Below are positions 17,184-27,151 of a DNA stretch of 64,000 bases, piece after piece; position 1 is the first letter of the stretch; each line of letters begins with the position of its first letter. Source of the stretch: Methanocorpusculum petauri. GTDB taxonomy: Archaea; Halobacteriota; Methanomicrobia; Methanomicrobiales; Methanocorpusculaceae. The DNA lies in the NCBI RefSeq assembly GCF_026891975.1, contig NZ_JAPTGB010000005.1, positions 1 through 64,000 of the forward strand, written 5' to 3'. The translations under genes and the position numbers were made by a program. The notes under the pieces were generated by a model. That model was not told the DNA's origin and made no database searches. It worked only from the letters and a program-made list of their open reading frames with translations.

Positions 17184-18140
17184 ATGAACATCGTTCTCCT
17201 TGAACCCATCGGTGTCCCCGACACCTGCATACAGGAACTCGCCGCAGACCTCATCAGTGCCGGACACCGGTTTACCTCGTACCCGACCCGGACAACCGAC
17301 CCGCAGGAACTCGGAAAACGATCCCGCGACGCCGACATTGTCATCATCGCAAACACCCCGTATCCCGCAGAAGCGATCCGGCAGGCCGGCCACCTCAAAA
17401 TGATCAACGTAGCCTTCACCGGCATCGATCACATCGACACCGCGGAGTGCAAATCCCGCGGCATCACCATCTGCAACGCCGCAAACTACGCGAACCAGAC
17501 CGTCGCAGAACTCACAATCGGCCTTGCCATCGCTCTGCTGCGAAACATCCCCGCAGCAGACACCATGGCACGATCCAAAAAAACCTCCGCAGGAATACAC
17601 GGGAAAGAAATTGCCGGCCGGAAGGTCGGCATCATCGGTACCGGCCGCATCGGACTCGCCACAGCCCGTCTCTTCGCCGCATTCGGCGCAAAGATCATCG
17701 CCTACTCGCGAAGTGAATCAGACGCGGCACGTGCCCTTGGCATCACCTACGTCCCGCTGGAAACTCTCCTGCGGGACAGCGACATCATTTCCCTGCACGT
17801 TCCCGCAACCCCTGAAACCCATCATCTGATCAACGCCGATCGGCTTGCGCTGATGAAACCTTCCGCACTCCTCATCAACTGTGCCCGGGGATCGGTCGTG
17901 GACAACAACGCCCTCGCCCGTGCTCTTACCGAAGGAAAAATTGCCGGAGCAGGCATCGACGTCTTTGACACAGAACCCCCGCTTCCCGCAGACTATCCCC
18001 TGCTCTCTGCACCAAACACCATTCTCACCCCGCACATCGGATTTGCCTCCGACGAATCCATGCGCCGGAGGGCAGAGATCGTCTTCCAAAACATCACCGC
18101 CTACCTCAGCGGCGACCCGCAGAACGTATGCAGACGATAA
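17184..18140 (+). CDS. D-isomer-specific 2-hydroxyacid dehydrogenase
   Basis: A 318-residue NAD(P)-dependent oxidoreductase. The Rossmann motif is GIIGTGRIGLATARLFA, and the catalytic Arg, Glu and His lie in NCARGSVVDN, DTEPPLP and LTPHIGF. The size fits hydroxypyruvate or glyoxylate reductase-like enzymes and lacks the ACT domain of long phosphoglycerate dehydrogenases. The substrate cannot be fixed from sequence. It is convergent with queC. Confidence 0.88.
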   Translation: MNIVLLEPIGVPDTCIQELAADLISAGHRFTSYPTRTTDPQELGKRSRDADIVIIANTPYPAEAIRQAGHLKMINVAFTGIDHIDTAECKSRGITICNAANYANQTVAELTIGLAIALLRNIPAADTMARSKKTSAGIHGKEIAGRKVGIIGTGRIGLATARLFAAFGAKIIAYSRSESDAARALGITYVPLETLLRDSDIISLHVPATPETHHLINADRLALMKPSALLINCARGSVVDNNALARALTEGKIAGAGIDVFDTEPPLPADYPLLSAPNTILTPHIGFASDESMRRRAEIVFQNITAYLSGDPQNVCRR

Positions 18141-18172
18141 AGCAGGTATAAAACCCGGAAAAGAAAAAAAAA

Positions 18173-18844
18173 TCAGCGGCGGGCGTACGGAATCGGATCC
18201 GCAACACCCAGATCCGCAAACGCCTTCATCCGCGACAGACACGAACTGCACACACCGCAGGCCGCATCCTCAGTATCATAACACGACCAGGTATCCTCGT
18301 ACGGCACACCGAGCCGCAGCCCTTCACGTAAAATATCCGTCTTCGTCATCGACACAAACGGCGTCAGAAGCCGGATATCTTTCTCCGTCTGCGTCCCGAT
18401 CGAAATCACCCGCTGCATCGCCTCAATAAACTGCGGCGTACAATCCGGATACCCGATGTGATCGCCGGACTGCACCCCGATAAACACCGCATCACCATCG
18501 CGGGCCTCACAGTAGGACGTCGCAATCGCAATCAGGTTCGCATTCCGGAACGGCACATACGTATTCGGATGATCCGCTCTGCCAACCGTTCCTTCCTCCA
18601 CCGGAATACACATATCCGTCAGACTGCTCGCACCGAACTTTGTAAAATAATCCAGGGAAATCTCCACAAAATCCACCGCATCCAGATGCTCCGCAATTTT
18701 TCTCGCACAGTCCCGCTCCTTTGTCTCCGTCCGCTGACCATAGTTCATGTGAAGGGCCAGAATCTCATAGCCCATATCCTTTGCAACGTACGCAAGCGTC
18801 GTCGAATCCATCCCGCCCGAAAGCAGACACACCGCCTTTTTCAC
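18173..18844 (-). CDS. queC: 7-cyano-7-deazaguanine synthase
   Basis: A 223-residue enzyme that makes preQ0, the precursor of archaeosine in tRNA. It has the PP-loop [13 protein letters not shown] and the zinc-binding cysteines in [15 protein letters not shown]. Translation starts at a GTG that shares four bases with the queE stop (GTGA), so it is the last gene of the queD-queE-queC operon. Confidence 0.95.
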   Translation of the reverse strand: MKKAVCLLSGGMDSTTLAYVAKDMGYEILALHMNYGQRTETKERDCARKIAEHLDAVDFVEISLDYFTKFGASSLTDMCIPVEEGTVGRADHPNTYVPFRNANLIAIATSYCEARDGDAVFIGVQSGDHIGYPDCTPQFIEAMQRVISIGTQTEKDIRLLTPFVSMTKTDILREGLRLGVPYEDTWSCYDTEDAACGVCSSCLSRMKAFADLGVADPIPYARR

Positions 18845-19458
18845 GGAATATTCACCACCTTATGCAGCTGGAGCTGGAATCTGACCGGCAGCTTCTCTGC
18901 AATAATCGTCTCAACCAGCCACTTCACATCCGTCCCGAACACCGGCGTAATACAAACCGGCGCAGAAAGATGCGGATGTGCTGCCAGAACCTCCACCATA
19001 TACAGATAATCCGCCTCATCGCCTATCACAAACTTCGCCGAATCAGCAGACCGCAGCAGATCCAGCAGAGACAGATCACTCATCTCCCCCGACGACGGAC
19101 ACTTCACATCCATACAGACGGACGCAAACTCCTGCACCTCATCAAACGGAATCGTCCCGTTCGTCTCAATATCCACCGCAACACCCGCCTCATGCATCGC
19201 CGCGATCAGCGGGACAAGTTCCTCCTTCTGCAGCAGCGGCTCACCCCCCGTAATGCAGACATACCGCATCCCCGACGCAATTACCGCCTGCATCACCTCC
19301 TCAGGCGTCATCTCAATACCCTGCGAATTGTTCAGCGAGTACCGCGTATCGCACCATGCACAGTGGAGATTACATCCCGCAAACCGCACAAACATACAGG
19401 GCATCCCCTGCCGCAGACCCTCACCCTGTAAACTCACAAACGTCTCGGTAATTCTCAC
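18841..19458 (-). CDS. queE: 7-carboxy-7-deazaguanine synthase, radical SAM
   Basis: A 205-residue radical SAM enzyme converting 6-carboxytetrahydropterin to 7-carboxy-7-deazaguanine. Visible are [11 protein letters not shown], the cluster motif CNLHCAWC, and [10 protein letters not shown]. The GTG at 19458 was chosen as start because it overlaps the queD stop (GTGA) and is preceded by GGAGGTGG. The longer frame starting 24 bp upstream has no ribosome binding site. Confidence 0.93.
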   Translation of the reverse strand: MRITETFVSLQGEGLRQGMPCMFVRFAGCNLHCAWCDTRYSLNNSQGIEMTPEEVMQAVIASGMRYVCITGGEPLLQKEELVPLIAAMHEAGVAVDIETNGTIPFDEVQEFASVCMDVKCPSSGEMSDLSLLDLLRSADSAKFVIGDEADYLYMVEVLAAHPHLSAPVCITPVFGTDVKWLVETIIAEKLPVRFQLQLHKVVNIP

Positions 19459-19862
19459 TCGGCATCCACCTCCGCGTAACAACCGTCCGACTCCCAGACC
19501 CGGACCTTTGTCACTCTGGCATCAACGCCTGCCTCGCCGCAGAACCGGTTCAGTCGTTCGCGGATGTCTGCCGCAAGCAGTTCGCTGGTCGGATCACCGT
19601 CCGTCAGAACCGGCAGCTGGAACGGGGACAGGGCTTTGACCATCGGATCATCCTTGTTCAAAATCACCTGATGATCATACACCTCCACCACCTGCTTGAT
19701 GATATTATAGTCAAGAAGAATCTTCGACGTCGCATCGATCGTTCCCTCCATCCAGACCTCGACCTCCCAGCGGTGACCATGCAGCCGGGAACATTTCCCC
19801 TCGTAATGCATCAGCCGGTGAGACGCATCAAAGTGTGTTTCCTTAAAGATCCGGGTACTCAT
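19455..19862 (-). CDS. queD: 6-carboxy-5,6,7,8-tetrahydropterin synthase
   Basis: A 135-residue member of the 6-pyruvoyl-tetrahydropterin synthase superfamily. Zinc-binding histidines lie in FDASHRLMH and LHGHRW, the catalytic Cys in GKCSRLHG, and VYDHQVIL follows. It is the first gene of the archaeosine precursor operon. ATG 19862 gives the usual N-terminus MSTRIFKE. ATG 19874 is an in-frame alternative. The short divergent gap with the decarboxylase gene holds a TATTATTATAG element. Confidence 0.92.
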   Translation of the reverse strand: MSTRIFKETHFDASHRLMHYEGKCSRLHGHRWEVEVWMEGTIDATSKILLDYNIIKQVVEVYDHQVILNKDDPMVKALSPFQLPVLTDGDPTSELLAADIRERLNRFCGEAGVDARVTKVRVWESDGCYAEVDAE

Positions 19863-19926
19863 AGTTGACCACATATTGCCCGCGGGAAACTATAATAATA
19901 GAGGTAGGGGTGACATACTATTACAA

Positions 19927-21081
19927 ATGAACACCCCTGCATATGTTTACGACAAAAACCGTATCCTCGGCAATATACAAAAACTCAAAAATGCCTTTCC
20001 GCAGTTTGCAATCCTCTACTCCATAAAAGCAAACCCGTACCCGCCGCTCGTACACTGCATCGCATCCCAGAACATCGGCGCGGATGCAGCTTCTAAAAAT
20101 GAAGTACTGCTCGCACGCGCAGAAGGAACTGCCCCGGATCAGATCTACTACTCAGGACCCGGAAAAACCGGAATCGATCTCACCGAGACCATAGACCACT
20201 GCGTTCTCATCGCCGACAGTTTCCATGAACTTGAACTGATTAACCGGATCGCAGAAGAACGGGGCATCGTGCAGGAGGCGGGCATCCGCATCAACCCGAA
20301 CTTCACCATGAACGGCACTCCCGGAACCCCTGGAAAATTCGGTATCGACGAAGAACTCTGTACAAAAGATGCGTTTGCCGCGTATCCTGCAGTCAGGATT
20401 ACCGGAATCCACGTACACGTACAATCCCAGGAACTTGACTGGGAAAAGATCGCCCGGTACTATGAAAATGTCTTTTCACTCGCTGTTCGCATCCAGCAGG
20501 AGATCGGACATCCGCTCACCTTCATCAACTTCGGTTCCGGTATCGGCGTTCCTTATCAGGAAGCTGACGCATCAGTAAACCTTGCCGCACTCGGGAAACG
20601 TGCAGCAGAACTTGTCACAATCTACCGGCCGCAGATCTCCGCAAAACTTCTGATCGAATCAGGCAGGTTCCTTGTCTGTGAAGCAGGCACCTACATCACC
20701 GAAGTACTCGACATCAAACGATCCCGCGGTAAAACCTATCTCATCGTTGCCGGAGGACTCAACGGATTTTTCCGCCCGGCAATCTCCGCGTTCGCCGGTG
20801 ACGGACACGCAGCAGCAGAACCACTCTTTACCGCCAGAGATGCCTGGCGGATCACCTCGGACGCAACGACACCGGAAACTGAAGTTGTGGACATCGTCGG
20901 GAATCTTTGCACCGCCTCAGACATCCTCGCAGAAAATATCCGGCTGCCGCGTGCCGCAGTCGGCGATCGGATCACCTTTACCCATGCAGGAAGTTATGCC
21001 TGTACACTTTCTCCGCAGCTTTTCGGCAGTCAGAAAAAACCGGAAGAAGTACTGCTCTCACCCGACATACTCTCCCATTAA
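19927..21081 (+). CDS. Fold-type III PLP decarboxylase (diaminopimelate/ornithine type)
   Basis: A 384-residue enzyme. The PLP lysine is in YSIKANPYP. Other family elements are altered from diaminopimelate decarboxylase: HVHVQSQE for H-x-GSQ, FGSGIGVPY for GGGFG, ESGRFL for EPGR, NLCTASD for the CxSxD motif, and no standard terminal RP-x-E context. It is clearly in the family, but the substrate may be another amino acid or a carboxylated polyamine precursor. The start MNTPAYVYDKN matches the family start; the upstream frame runs through the promoter. Confidence 0.8.
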   Translation: MNTPAYVYDKNRILGNIQKLKNAFPQFAILYSIKANPYPPLVHCIASQNIGADAASKNEVLLARAEGTAPDQIYYSGPGKTGIDLTETIDHCVLIADSFHELELINRIAEERGIVQEAGIRINPNFTMNGTPGTPGKFGIDEELCTKDAFAAYPAVRITGIHVHVQSQELDWEKIARYYENVFSLAVRIQQEIGHPLTFINFGSGIGVPYQEADASVNLAALGKRAAELVTIYRPQISAKLLIESGRFLVCEAGTYITEVLDIKRSRGKTYLIVAGGLNGFFRPAISAFAGDGHAAAEPLFTARDAWRITSDATTPETEVVDIVGNLCTASDILAENIRLPRAAVGDRITFTHAGSYACTLSPQLFGSQKKPEEVLLSPDILSH

Positions 21082-21285
21082 TATTATTAGGACAGCCTGC
21101 TCATAAGTATAGGAACATGCAAGGGAAGGCTATCTCTCAAGACCCTTCCCCCGCATTCACAATATTCCAACAGAGGAATAGTTTCCCGTACATTTACGTG
21201 CACGTTTATTTCCGGGAAACACAGCACAGGCAACTGTGTTACAAGATTCATCCATCCAAAAATCTACTGTAACTGAGGTAATTTA

Positions 21286-21714
21286 ATGGGACAGGGAAAA
21301 TTCGCAGCAAGAAAGCTTGTCCGTTCCGCCAAGAAATTCCGGTGGAGCGACTCGGTTTATGCGCGCAGAGCGCTTAAACTGAAGCTGAAGGCAGACCCGC
21401 TTGAGGGCGCACCGCTCGGACGTGCAATCGTTCTGGAAAAAGTCGGTGTTGAAGCAAAACAGCCGAACTCCGCAATCAGAAAGTGCGTTCGTGTTCAGCT
21501 GATCAAAAACGGCCGTCAGGTCACTGCATTCGCAGTCGGCGACGGTGCAATCAACTTCATCGATGAACACGATGAAGTCACCATCTGTGGTATCGGCGGT
21601 CGTGCAGGACGTTCCATGGGAGATATTCCGGGAGTCCGTTTCGTCGTTATCGGCGTCAACGGTGTCACGCTCAACGAGCTTGTCATCGGACGCAAAGAGA
21701 AGGCACGGAGGTAA
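21286..21714 (+). CDS. rpsL: 30S ribosomal protein S12 (uS12)
   Basis: A 142-residue protein of archaeal S12 type, with the conserved decoding-centre loop [19 protein letters not shown]. It is the first gene of the translation operon rpsL-rpsG-fusA, preceded by a 204-bp leader region with GAGGTAA before the ATG. Confidence 0.97.
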   Translation: MGQGKFAARKLVRSAKKFRWSDSVYARRALKLKLKADPLEGAPLGRAIVLEKVGVEAKQPNSAIRKCVRVQLIKNGRQVTAFAVGDGAINFIDEHDEVTICGIGGRAGRSMGDIPGVRFVVIGVNGVTLNELVIGRKEKARR

Positions 21715-21719
21715 ATAGT

Positions 21720-22307
21720 ATGGCAGAAGAACAGACCGCAACCAGCAAGATCCTGCTGTTCAACAAGTGGGACACGAGCGAAGTCGTTGTCAAGGATGCA
21801 GGTCTCGTCCGCTACGTGACCGTAACCTCCACCGAGGTTCCGAGCTCCTGCGGCAGACTTACCCAGCAGCAGTTCACCAAAAGCCAGATGGCAATTGTTG
21901 AGCGGCTCATCAACCGTCTGATGCAGACGGAGACCAACACCGGCAAGAAACAGCTGTGTACCCGTATCGTCATGGACGCATTCGAAGAAATCAACGCAAA
22001 GACCAAGCAAAACCCGCTTCAGGTCCTCGTTGACGCAGTCGCCAATGCAGGTCCGCGCGAAGAAACCGTCCGTCTGAAGTACGGTGGTATCAACGTCCCG
22101 AAGTCCGTGGATTCCGCACCAATCCGCCGTGTCAACACTGCACTCCGCTACATTGCCATGGCAACCTGGAAAGGTTCCCACAAGACCAAGAAACCGGCAC
22201 ACCTTGTGCTTGCCAATGAACTCATCATGGCAGCAAAAGGAGATGCAAAGTGTTTCTCCGTTGGAAAGAAGGAAGAAGTCGAGCGGATTGCGAAGTCTGC
22301 CCGGTAA
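21720..22307 (+). CDS. rpsG: 30S ribosomal protein S7 (uS7)
   Basis: A 195-residue archaeal S7, with [12 protein letters not shown] and the rRNA-binding C-terminal region containing [13 protein letters not shown]. It lies 5 bp after rpsL. It binds 16S rRNA and organises the head of the small subunit. Confidence 0.97.
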   Translation: MAEEQTATSKILLFNKWDTSEVVVKDAGLVRYVTVTSTEVPSSCGRLTQQQFTKSQMAIVERLINRLMQTETNTGKKQLCTRIVMDAFEEINAKTKQNPLQVLVDAVANAGPREETVRLKYGGINVPKSVDSAPIRRVNTALRYIAMATWKGSHKTKKPAHLVLANELIMAAKGDAKCFSVGKKEEVERIAKSAR

Positions 22308-22341
22308 ACAAATATCAAATCTTTTTTAGAAAAGGTGTTTT

Positions 22342-24540
22342 ATGTCACGCGGAAAGAAGATGGTTGAAAGAATTACGGAGCTCATGAACGATCCTGAGCA
22401 CATCCGTAACATCGGTATCGTAGCACACATTGACCACGGAAAGACCACCCTCTCGGATAACCTCCTCTCCGGAGCAGGAATGATCAGCGAGGAACTCTCC
22501 GGCAAAGCCTGCTGGATGGACTCCGATGAAGAGGAACAGGCTCGTGGAATCACCATTGATGCATCCAACGTGTCCATGGTCCACAAAGTCGGGGACAAAG
22601 AGTACCTCATCAACATGATTGATACTCCCGGCCACGTTGACTTCGGCGGAGATGTTACCCGTGCAATGCGTGCCGTGGACGGCGCTGTCGTTGTCGTGGA
22701 CGCAGTCGAGGGTCCGATGCCGCAGACCGAAACAGTTCTGCGTCAGGCACTCAAAGAGGGTGTGCATCCGGTTCTGTTCATCAACAAGGTTGACCGGCTT
22801 ATCAACGAGCTGAAAGTCAACCCGCAGGAGATGATGATCCGCCTTGGTAAGGTTATTGACAAAGTCAACAAGCTCATCAAGGGAATGAACGAGGAGCTCT
22901 ACAACAACGGCGGATGGAAACTCGACGCTCTGAAAGGAAACGTCGCATTCGGTTCTGCTCTCTACAACTGGGCAATCTCGATCCCCTACATGAAAAAGTC
23001 CGGTGTGACGCTTCAGACGATCATCGACAAATGCAACGAGGGCGACGCAAAGTACCTTGCAAAGGCTTCCCCGCTGCACGCAGTGCTGCTCGATATGGTG
23101 GTTACCTTCCTGCCGAACCCGCTTGAGGCACAGGGAAGAAGATGCCACATTATCTGGCACGGCGATGTGACCTCCGAGATCGGTAAGGCAATGTATGCCT
23201 GTGATGCAAACGGACCGGCTGCCATGATGGTTACTGACATCTCCTTCGACAAGCACGCAGGAGAGGTTGCAACCGGCAGACTGTTCTCCGGAACCCTGAC
23301 CCGCGGTATGGAAGTGTACATCTCCGGCACCGCCGGCAAGCCGAACAGACTGCAGCAGGTTGGTATCTTCATGGGCCCGACCCGTGTGGATGTGGACAAG
23401 GTTGTTGCAGGAAACATTGCGGCAGTTACCGGTATGAACGATGCAATCGTTGGTTCGACGGTTTCCTCCCTCAAAGATATGACGCCGTTCGAGTCCCTGA
23501 AGCACTACTCCGAGCCGGTTATGACCGTCGCAGTTGAGGCAAAGAACACAAAGGATCTGCCGAAGCTGATTGAGGTTCTGCATCAGGTTGCAAAGGAAGA
23601 CCCGACCGTCCGCGTCAACATCAATGAGGAGACGGGAGAACACCTTATCGCAGGTATGGGCGAACTTCACCTTGAGGTCGTTACCGGCCGTATCAGGAGA
23701 GACAAAGGTGTGGACATTGTTACCTCCCCGCCAATCGTTGTGTACCGTGAGACCGTTTCAAAGGCCCTTGACGGAACTGTTGAAGGCAAGTCCCCGAACC
23801 GCCACAACAGATTCTTCATGTCCGTTGAGCCGATGCCGCAGAACGTCCTTGATGCAATCCAGGCAAGCGAGATCTCTATGAACATGGAGAACATCGCCCG
23901 CCGTGATGCACTTGCAGCACTTGGTATGGACAAGGATGAGGCAAAGAACGTGAAGGATATCTACGGTTCCAACATGTTCATCGACTGCACGAAAGGTATT
24001 CAGTACCTCAATGAGACCATGGAACTTATCATCGATGGTCTGCACGAGGCACTGGACGGCGGACCGCTCGCAGACGAGCAGGTGCAGAACGTTCTCATTA
24101 AGCTCCACGATGTGAAGCTGCACGAGGATGCAATCCACCGTGGTCCGGGACAGGTTATTCCGGCAGTCCGCGGCGGTCTGAAGGCAGCTCTTCTGATGGC
24201 AGGCGACACACTGCTTGAGCCGATGCAGAAGATTCAGATTACTGTTCCGCAGGACCAGATGGGTGCGGCAATCTCCCAGATTCAGGGACGCCGCGGTCAG
24301 CTGTCCACGACCGATGTCGAGGGTGACCAGATTGTGGTTAATGGTGAGGCACCGGTTGCCGAGCTGTTCGGTTTCGCAGGCGATATCCGTTCCGCAACCG
24401 AAGGCCGTGCAATGTGGTCCACTGAGTTCGCCGGATTCTCTCCGGTCCCGCAGGGTATGCTCTCCGAGATTGTGATGGGCATCAGAAAGAGAAAGGGTCT
24501 CAAGGAACAGATCCCGACTCCGAAGGATTACCTCGAGTAA
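22342..24540 (+). CDS. fusA: Elongation factor 2
   Basis: A 732-residue translocase GTPase. G1 is [11 protein letters not shown]3 DTPGHVDF and G4 NKVD. The diphthamide-accepting histidine is in [14 protein letters not shown], as expected in archaea. It closes the S12-S7-EF2 operon. EF-1 alpha and S10, which often follow in archaea, are not here; an unrelated gene on the other strand follows. Confidence 0.97.
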   Translation: MSRGKKMVERITELMNDPEHIRNIGIVAHIDHGKTTLSDNLLSGAGMISEELSGKACWMDSDEEEQARGITIDASNVSMVHKVGDKEYLINMIDTPGHVDFGGDVTRAMRAVDGAVVVVDAVEGPMPQTETVLRQALKEGVHPVLFINKVDRLINELKVNPQEMMIRLGKVIDKVNKLIKGMNEELYNNGGWKLDALKGNVAFGSALYNWAISIPYMKKSGVTLQTIIDKCNEGDAKYLAKASPLHAVLLDMVVTFLPNPLEAQGRRCHIIWHGDVTSEIGKAMYACDANGPAAMMVTDISFDKHAGEVATGRLFSGTLTRGMEVYISGTAGKPNRLQQVGIFMGPTRVDVDKVVAGNIAAVTGMNDAIVGSTVSSLKDMTPFESLKHYSEPVMTVAVEAKNTKDLPKLIEVLHQVAKEDPTVRVNINEETGEHLIAGMGELHLEVVTGRIRRDKGVDIVTSPPIVVYRETVSKALDGTVEGKSPNRHNRFFMSVEPMPQNVLDAIQASEISMNMENIARRDALAALGMDKDEAKNVKDIYGSNMFIDCTKGIQYLNETMELIIDGLHEALDGGPLADEQVQNVLIKLHDVKLHEDAIHRGPGQVIPAVRGGLKAALLMAGDTLLEPMQKIQITVPQDQMGAAISQIQGRRGQLSTTDVEGDQIVVNGEAPVAELFGFAGDIRSATEGRAMWSTEFAGFSPVPQGMLSEIVMGIRKRKGLKEQIPTPKDYLE

Positions 24541-24625
24541 TTCTTTTTCTCCAATATACAGAGAATATTCTCTCCCGGAATGCGGGAGTCAACTCCATTC
24601 CTCTGTTATTCTTTTTTATTCCCAT
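24541..24625 (+). terminator. T-rich transcription terminator after fusA
   Basis: Two pyrimidine runs (TTCTTTTTCTCC and TTATTCTTTTTTATTCCC) follow the stop codon directly, as expected for archaeal intrinsic termination at oligo-T. A short inverted repeat (TTCTCTCCCGGAATGCGGGAG) lies between them. Confidence 0.5.
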
Positions 24626-24688
24626 TGTAATGGCGCAAATGTGACGCAATCTTTTTCATGGCATCAAATAAATCGGGATGAAGTGCGA

Positions 24689-25693
24689 CTAAAACGCCAC
24701 CCAAGTTTCAATGTCCGGATTATTTTTCCGCCACTCCATCTCCTGCTCGAACATGCGCTGCATCTGCTCATCACTTACAGCCTTTCCAAGTGCGGAAACC
24801 TCCTCGTCGGTGAGACCAAGTTTTTCTCCAATCTTCTGATGGAATGTAGTACGATTATCAATGACATACACGGAGTAGGGCTCGCCATTCCATGTACAGT
24901 CTTCAATACGAAGAAGCGGAAGTACCGGGGACGGTTGAGTGAATACAACGGCCATTGCCTCCAGTTCGTCTCCGACTGCGATAAGTTTGTCTGAAGAAAT
25001 ATCCCACCCCATCTTTTCGTTCCAGTATTCCAGATATTCGACAACCTTCCTGGTTGAAAAGGAGTTGTGAGCATTTTTGCGAACATCAAAGAACGTATAC
25101 AAAGGGGTGCCGTCATCTGCAAATGTTTGCGGAGGAGGGGTAAGAGTAGGGCTTGGAATAGGAGGGGCAACGGTGCCTCCCAGTTCCGGTACAGGAACAG
25201 TCCAGTTTAACCGGGGTGTTGGAACAGGCGTTATCATCGAACCATCTGATTTGGTGATATTATACAGTGCGACGGCACGGGGAGCAGAATAATTAAGATC
25301 CAATGCATCTATCCATATGAGATACGTTTTCGGGTACATATAAGAGGAACTGTCAATGAGTATCTTCCACGTGTTTACTGATCCATTTCCTGATTCCACA
25401 GTAATCACTGCAGAAACAAAGCCTGATCCATTTGGTAACAGTCGTGGTGTGATATCAATATCACCATACCAGTCATCCCAGACCTGCTCATAGAGCAGTT
25501 TGCTATCCAGAGGAAGATTCGTTGTTCCCGAAACCACAAACGCAGTTCCCAGAATCTGATCCGGTACGGGATCAATCGTAATGAAGTATCCGCCCTCCTC
25601 CGGAGCCGGCGGCTCACCCACACAGCCCGCTGCAAACACCAGCAGCATCACACAAAGGATCACCAATCCGCAAAAAAAATCAATTCGCCTCAT
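24689..25693 (-). CDS. Predicted lipoprotein, methanogen-type, unknown function
   Basis: A 334-residue secreted protein. The start MRRIDFFCG was chosen because it gives a proper signal peptide ending in a lipobox, FAAGC. The first half is beta-rich (YFITIDPVPDQILGTAFVVSG resembles a repeated archaeal surface module; cited around IDPVPDQ). A proline-rich linker (TPPPQ) leads to a C-terminal domain with DKLIAVGDELEAMAV. An AATATTTATGG element about 25 bp upstream implies a leaderless mRNA. Confidence 0.7.
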   Translation of the reverse strand: MRRIDFFCGLVILCVMLLVFAAGCVGEPPAPEEGGYFITIDPVPDQILGTAFVVSGTTNLPLDSKLLYEQVWDDWYGDIDITPRLLPNGSGFVSAVITVESGNGSVNTWKILIDSSSYMYPKTYLIWIDALDLNYSAPRAVALYNITKSDGSMITPVPTPRLNWTVPVPELGGTVAPPIPSPTLTPPPQTFADDGTPLYTFFDVRKNAHNSFSTRKVVEYLEYWNEKMGWDISSDKLIAVGDELEAMAVVFTQPSPVLPLLRIEDCTWNGEPYSVYVIDNRTTFHQKIGEKLGLTDEEVSALGKAVSDEQMQRMFEQEMEWRKNNPDIETWVAF

Positions 25694-25791
25694 AGAGAAA
25701 GAAAGGAACGCAGGCTCCATAAATATTGCGGGCATCCCCTCGTCAGGATAAACTACTTTTTCTCCCCCGCCCGCCAACATACTCAGCAATC

Positions 25792-26628
25792 ATGCCCGGG
25801 ACCGTTCAGCACTCCGCCTCCTGTCCGGTACAATGGACAGGAGGCAGTGCATTTGACATGCATGTCCACACAAACCATTCCGACGGGGTCGTCCGCGTCC
25901 CGGAACTTCTTGCTCACCTGCACCGCCGCGGCCTTCGTGCCGCAATCACCGACCACAACACCATTGCTGGCATCCGAGAAGCATACGAACGGAATGACGC
26001 GGCAAGTATAATCATTCCCGGCATCGAAGTCTCCGCCATTGACGGACCGCATCTCTTGATCTACTTCGACAACCTCCGCGACCTTGCATCCTACTACGAT
26101 ACATCCATCCGCGGTCATCAGGGAGCCTGCCCCCACATGGCAACCGATCTGCCAACGGAAAAAATCGTCACCGACGCAAACGAAAGCGGCGGCCTTGTCA
26201 TCGCCGCACACCCCTACGGCTACGCCATGCTGATTCGCGGCGTACTCAAGGCAATCGAAGTGGGGATGCTCGCTCCAGAGGTACTGGACCGGATCGACGG
26301 CCTTGAAGTCATCTGTGGCGGACTGTCGCACACACTCAACACCCGCGCCGAGATGTACGCTGCTGCGCATAATTTCTGTATGACCGGCGGCTCCGACGCC
26401 CACACACTCCGCGAAGTAGGGCGGGCAGTAACCGTTACGACCGAACCGCTGACCCCCGCGGAGTTTCTCGAAGCCGTCCGGCAGCAGAAAACCGACGTCA
26501 TCGGCTGCGAGCGGGGACCCGCAGACAATCTCCTCATGGGAACCCAGGTCATGACAAAATACGTCCCCTATCTCCCGTCAGGGATTGCCATGCACATCAA
26601 ACAGGGAAAGATGCGGCTGCGGAAATGA
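25792..26628 (+). CDS. PHP-domain metal-dependent phosphoesterase
   Basis: A 278-residue protein with the PHP signature MHVHTNHSDG, then AITDHNT, GIEVSAIDG, AAHPYGY and GGSDAHT, which together supply the metal ligands. It probably hydrolyses a phosphoester of a nucleotide or small molecule. The substrate is unknown. The start MPGTVQHS is preferred because the longer frame runs into the divergent lipoprotein gene. Confidence 0.85.
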   Translation: MPGTVQHSASCPVQWTGGSAFDMHVHTNHSDGVVRVPELLAHLHRRGLRAAITDHNTIAGIREAYERNDAASIIIPGIEVSAIDGPHLLIYFDNLRDLASYYDTSIRGHQGACPHMATDLPTEKIVTDANESGGLVIAAHPYGYAMLIRGVLKAIEVGMLAPEVLDRIDGLEVICGGLSHTLNTRAEMYAAAHNFCMTGGSDAHTLREVGRAVTVTTEPLTPAEFLEAVRQQKTDVIGCERGPADNLLMGTQVMTKYVPYLPSGIAMHIKQGKMRLRK

Positions 26629-26689
26629 TACCGGATTGGTAAAGGAAAAAGAAATTTCAGGGCAGTTTTGCCCTGTGTATTGAAAAAAA

Positions 26690-27073
26690 TTATTCCGTCT
26701 TGGACCACAGACCGTGCTTGTTGCAGTACTCGCAGGCCTTGACCGCTTTTGCCGTTGTTTTGACGATGATCTCCGGCTTCTCTCCCGGTGCGAGGAACTT
26801 CTCGTGCACAACACCGTCATCAGTCTTCAGGGCAACCCAGGTGATGTAGTGATCTGCATCCATCGGGTGAGCGACTGAACCGACCGCAACCTTGTATCCG
26901 CCGTCAGCCTTCGTCACAACCGGGACATGCTTCTCCTGTGCCGCATCGGTGGTGTTCTCCACCAGCTTGTGCATTGCTTCGCCGCAGCAGACGAGTTCGC
27001 CTGCACCTTTTCCGATGACTCTGACGGTATTTCCGCAGATGTTGCACTTGTAGATTTCACTAACTTCTGTCAT
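26690..27073 (-). CDS. dfx: Desulfoferrodoxin (2Fe superoxide reductase)
   Basis: A 127-residue protein with an N-terminal desulforedoxin domain (YKCNICGN and LVCCGEAM) binding FeS4, and a superoxide-reductase domain with histidines in EKHVPV, GSVAHPMDADHYI and the terminal ACEYCNKHGLW, forming the catalytic iron site. It reduces superoxide without making oxygen. TATA-like GCTATATATTG lies about 30 bp upstream, so it has its own promoter downstream of fprA. Confidence 0.95.
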   Translation of the reverse strand: MTEVSEIYKCNICGNTVRVIGKGAGELVCCGEAMHKLVENTTDAAQEKHVPVVTKADGGYKVAVGSVAHPMDADHYITWVALKTDDGVVHEKFLAPGEKPEIIVKTTAKAVKACEYCNKHGLWSKTE

Positions 27074-27151
27074 GACAAATATGTTCGCGCAAGAACAATA
27101 TATAGCTGAGGTTTGGGGTAATTATCTGAAAAAAAGGAAATTGAAAGAGAA

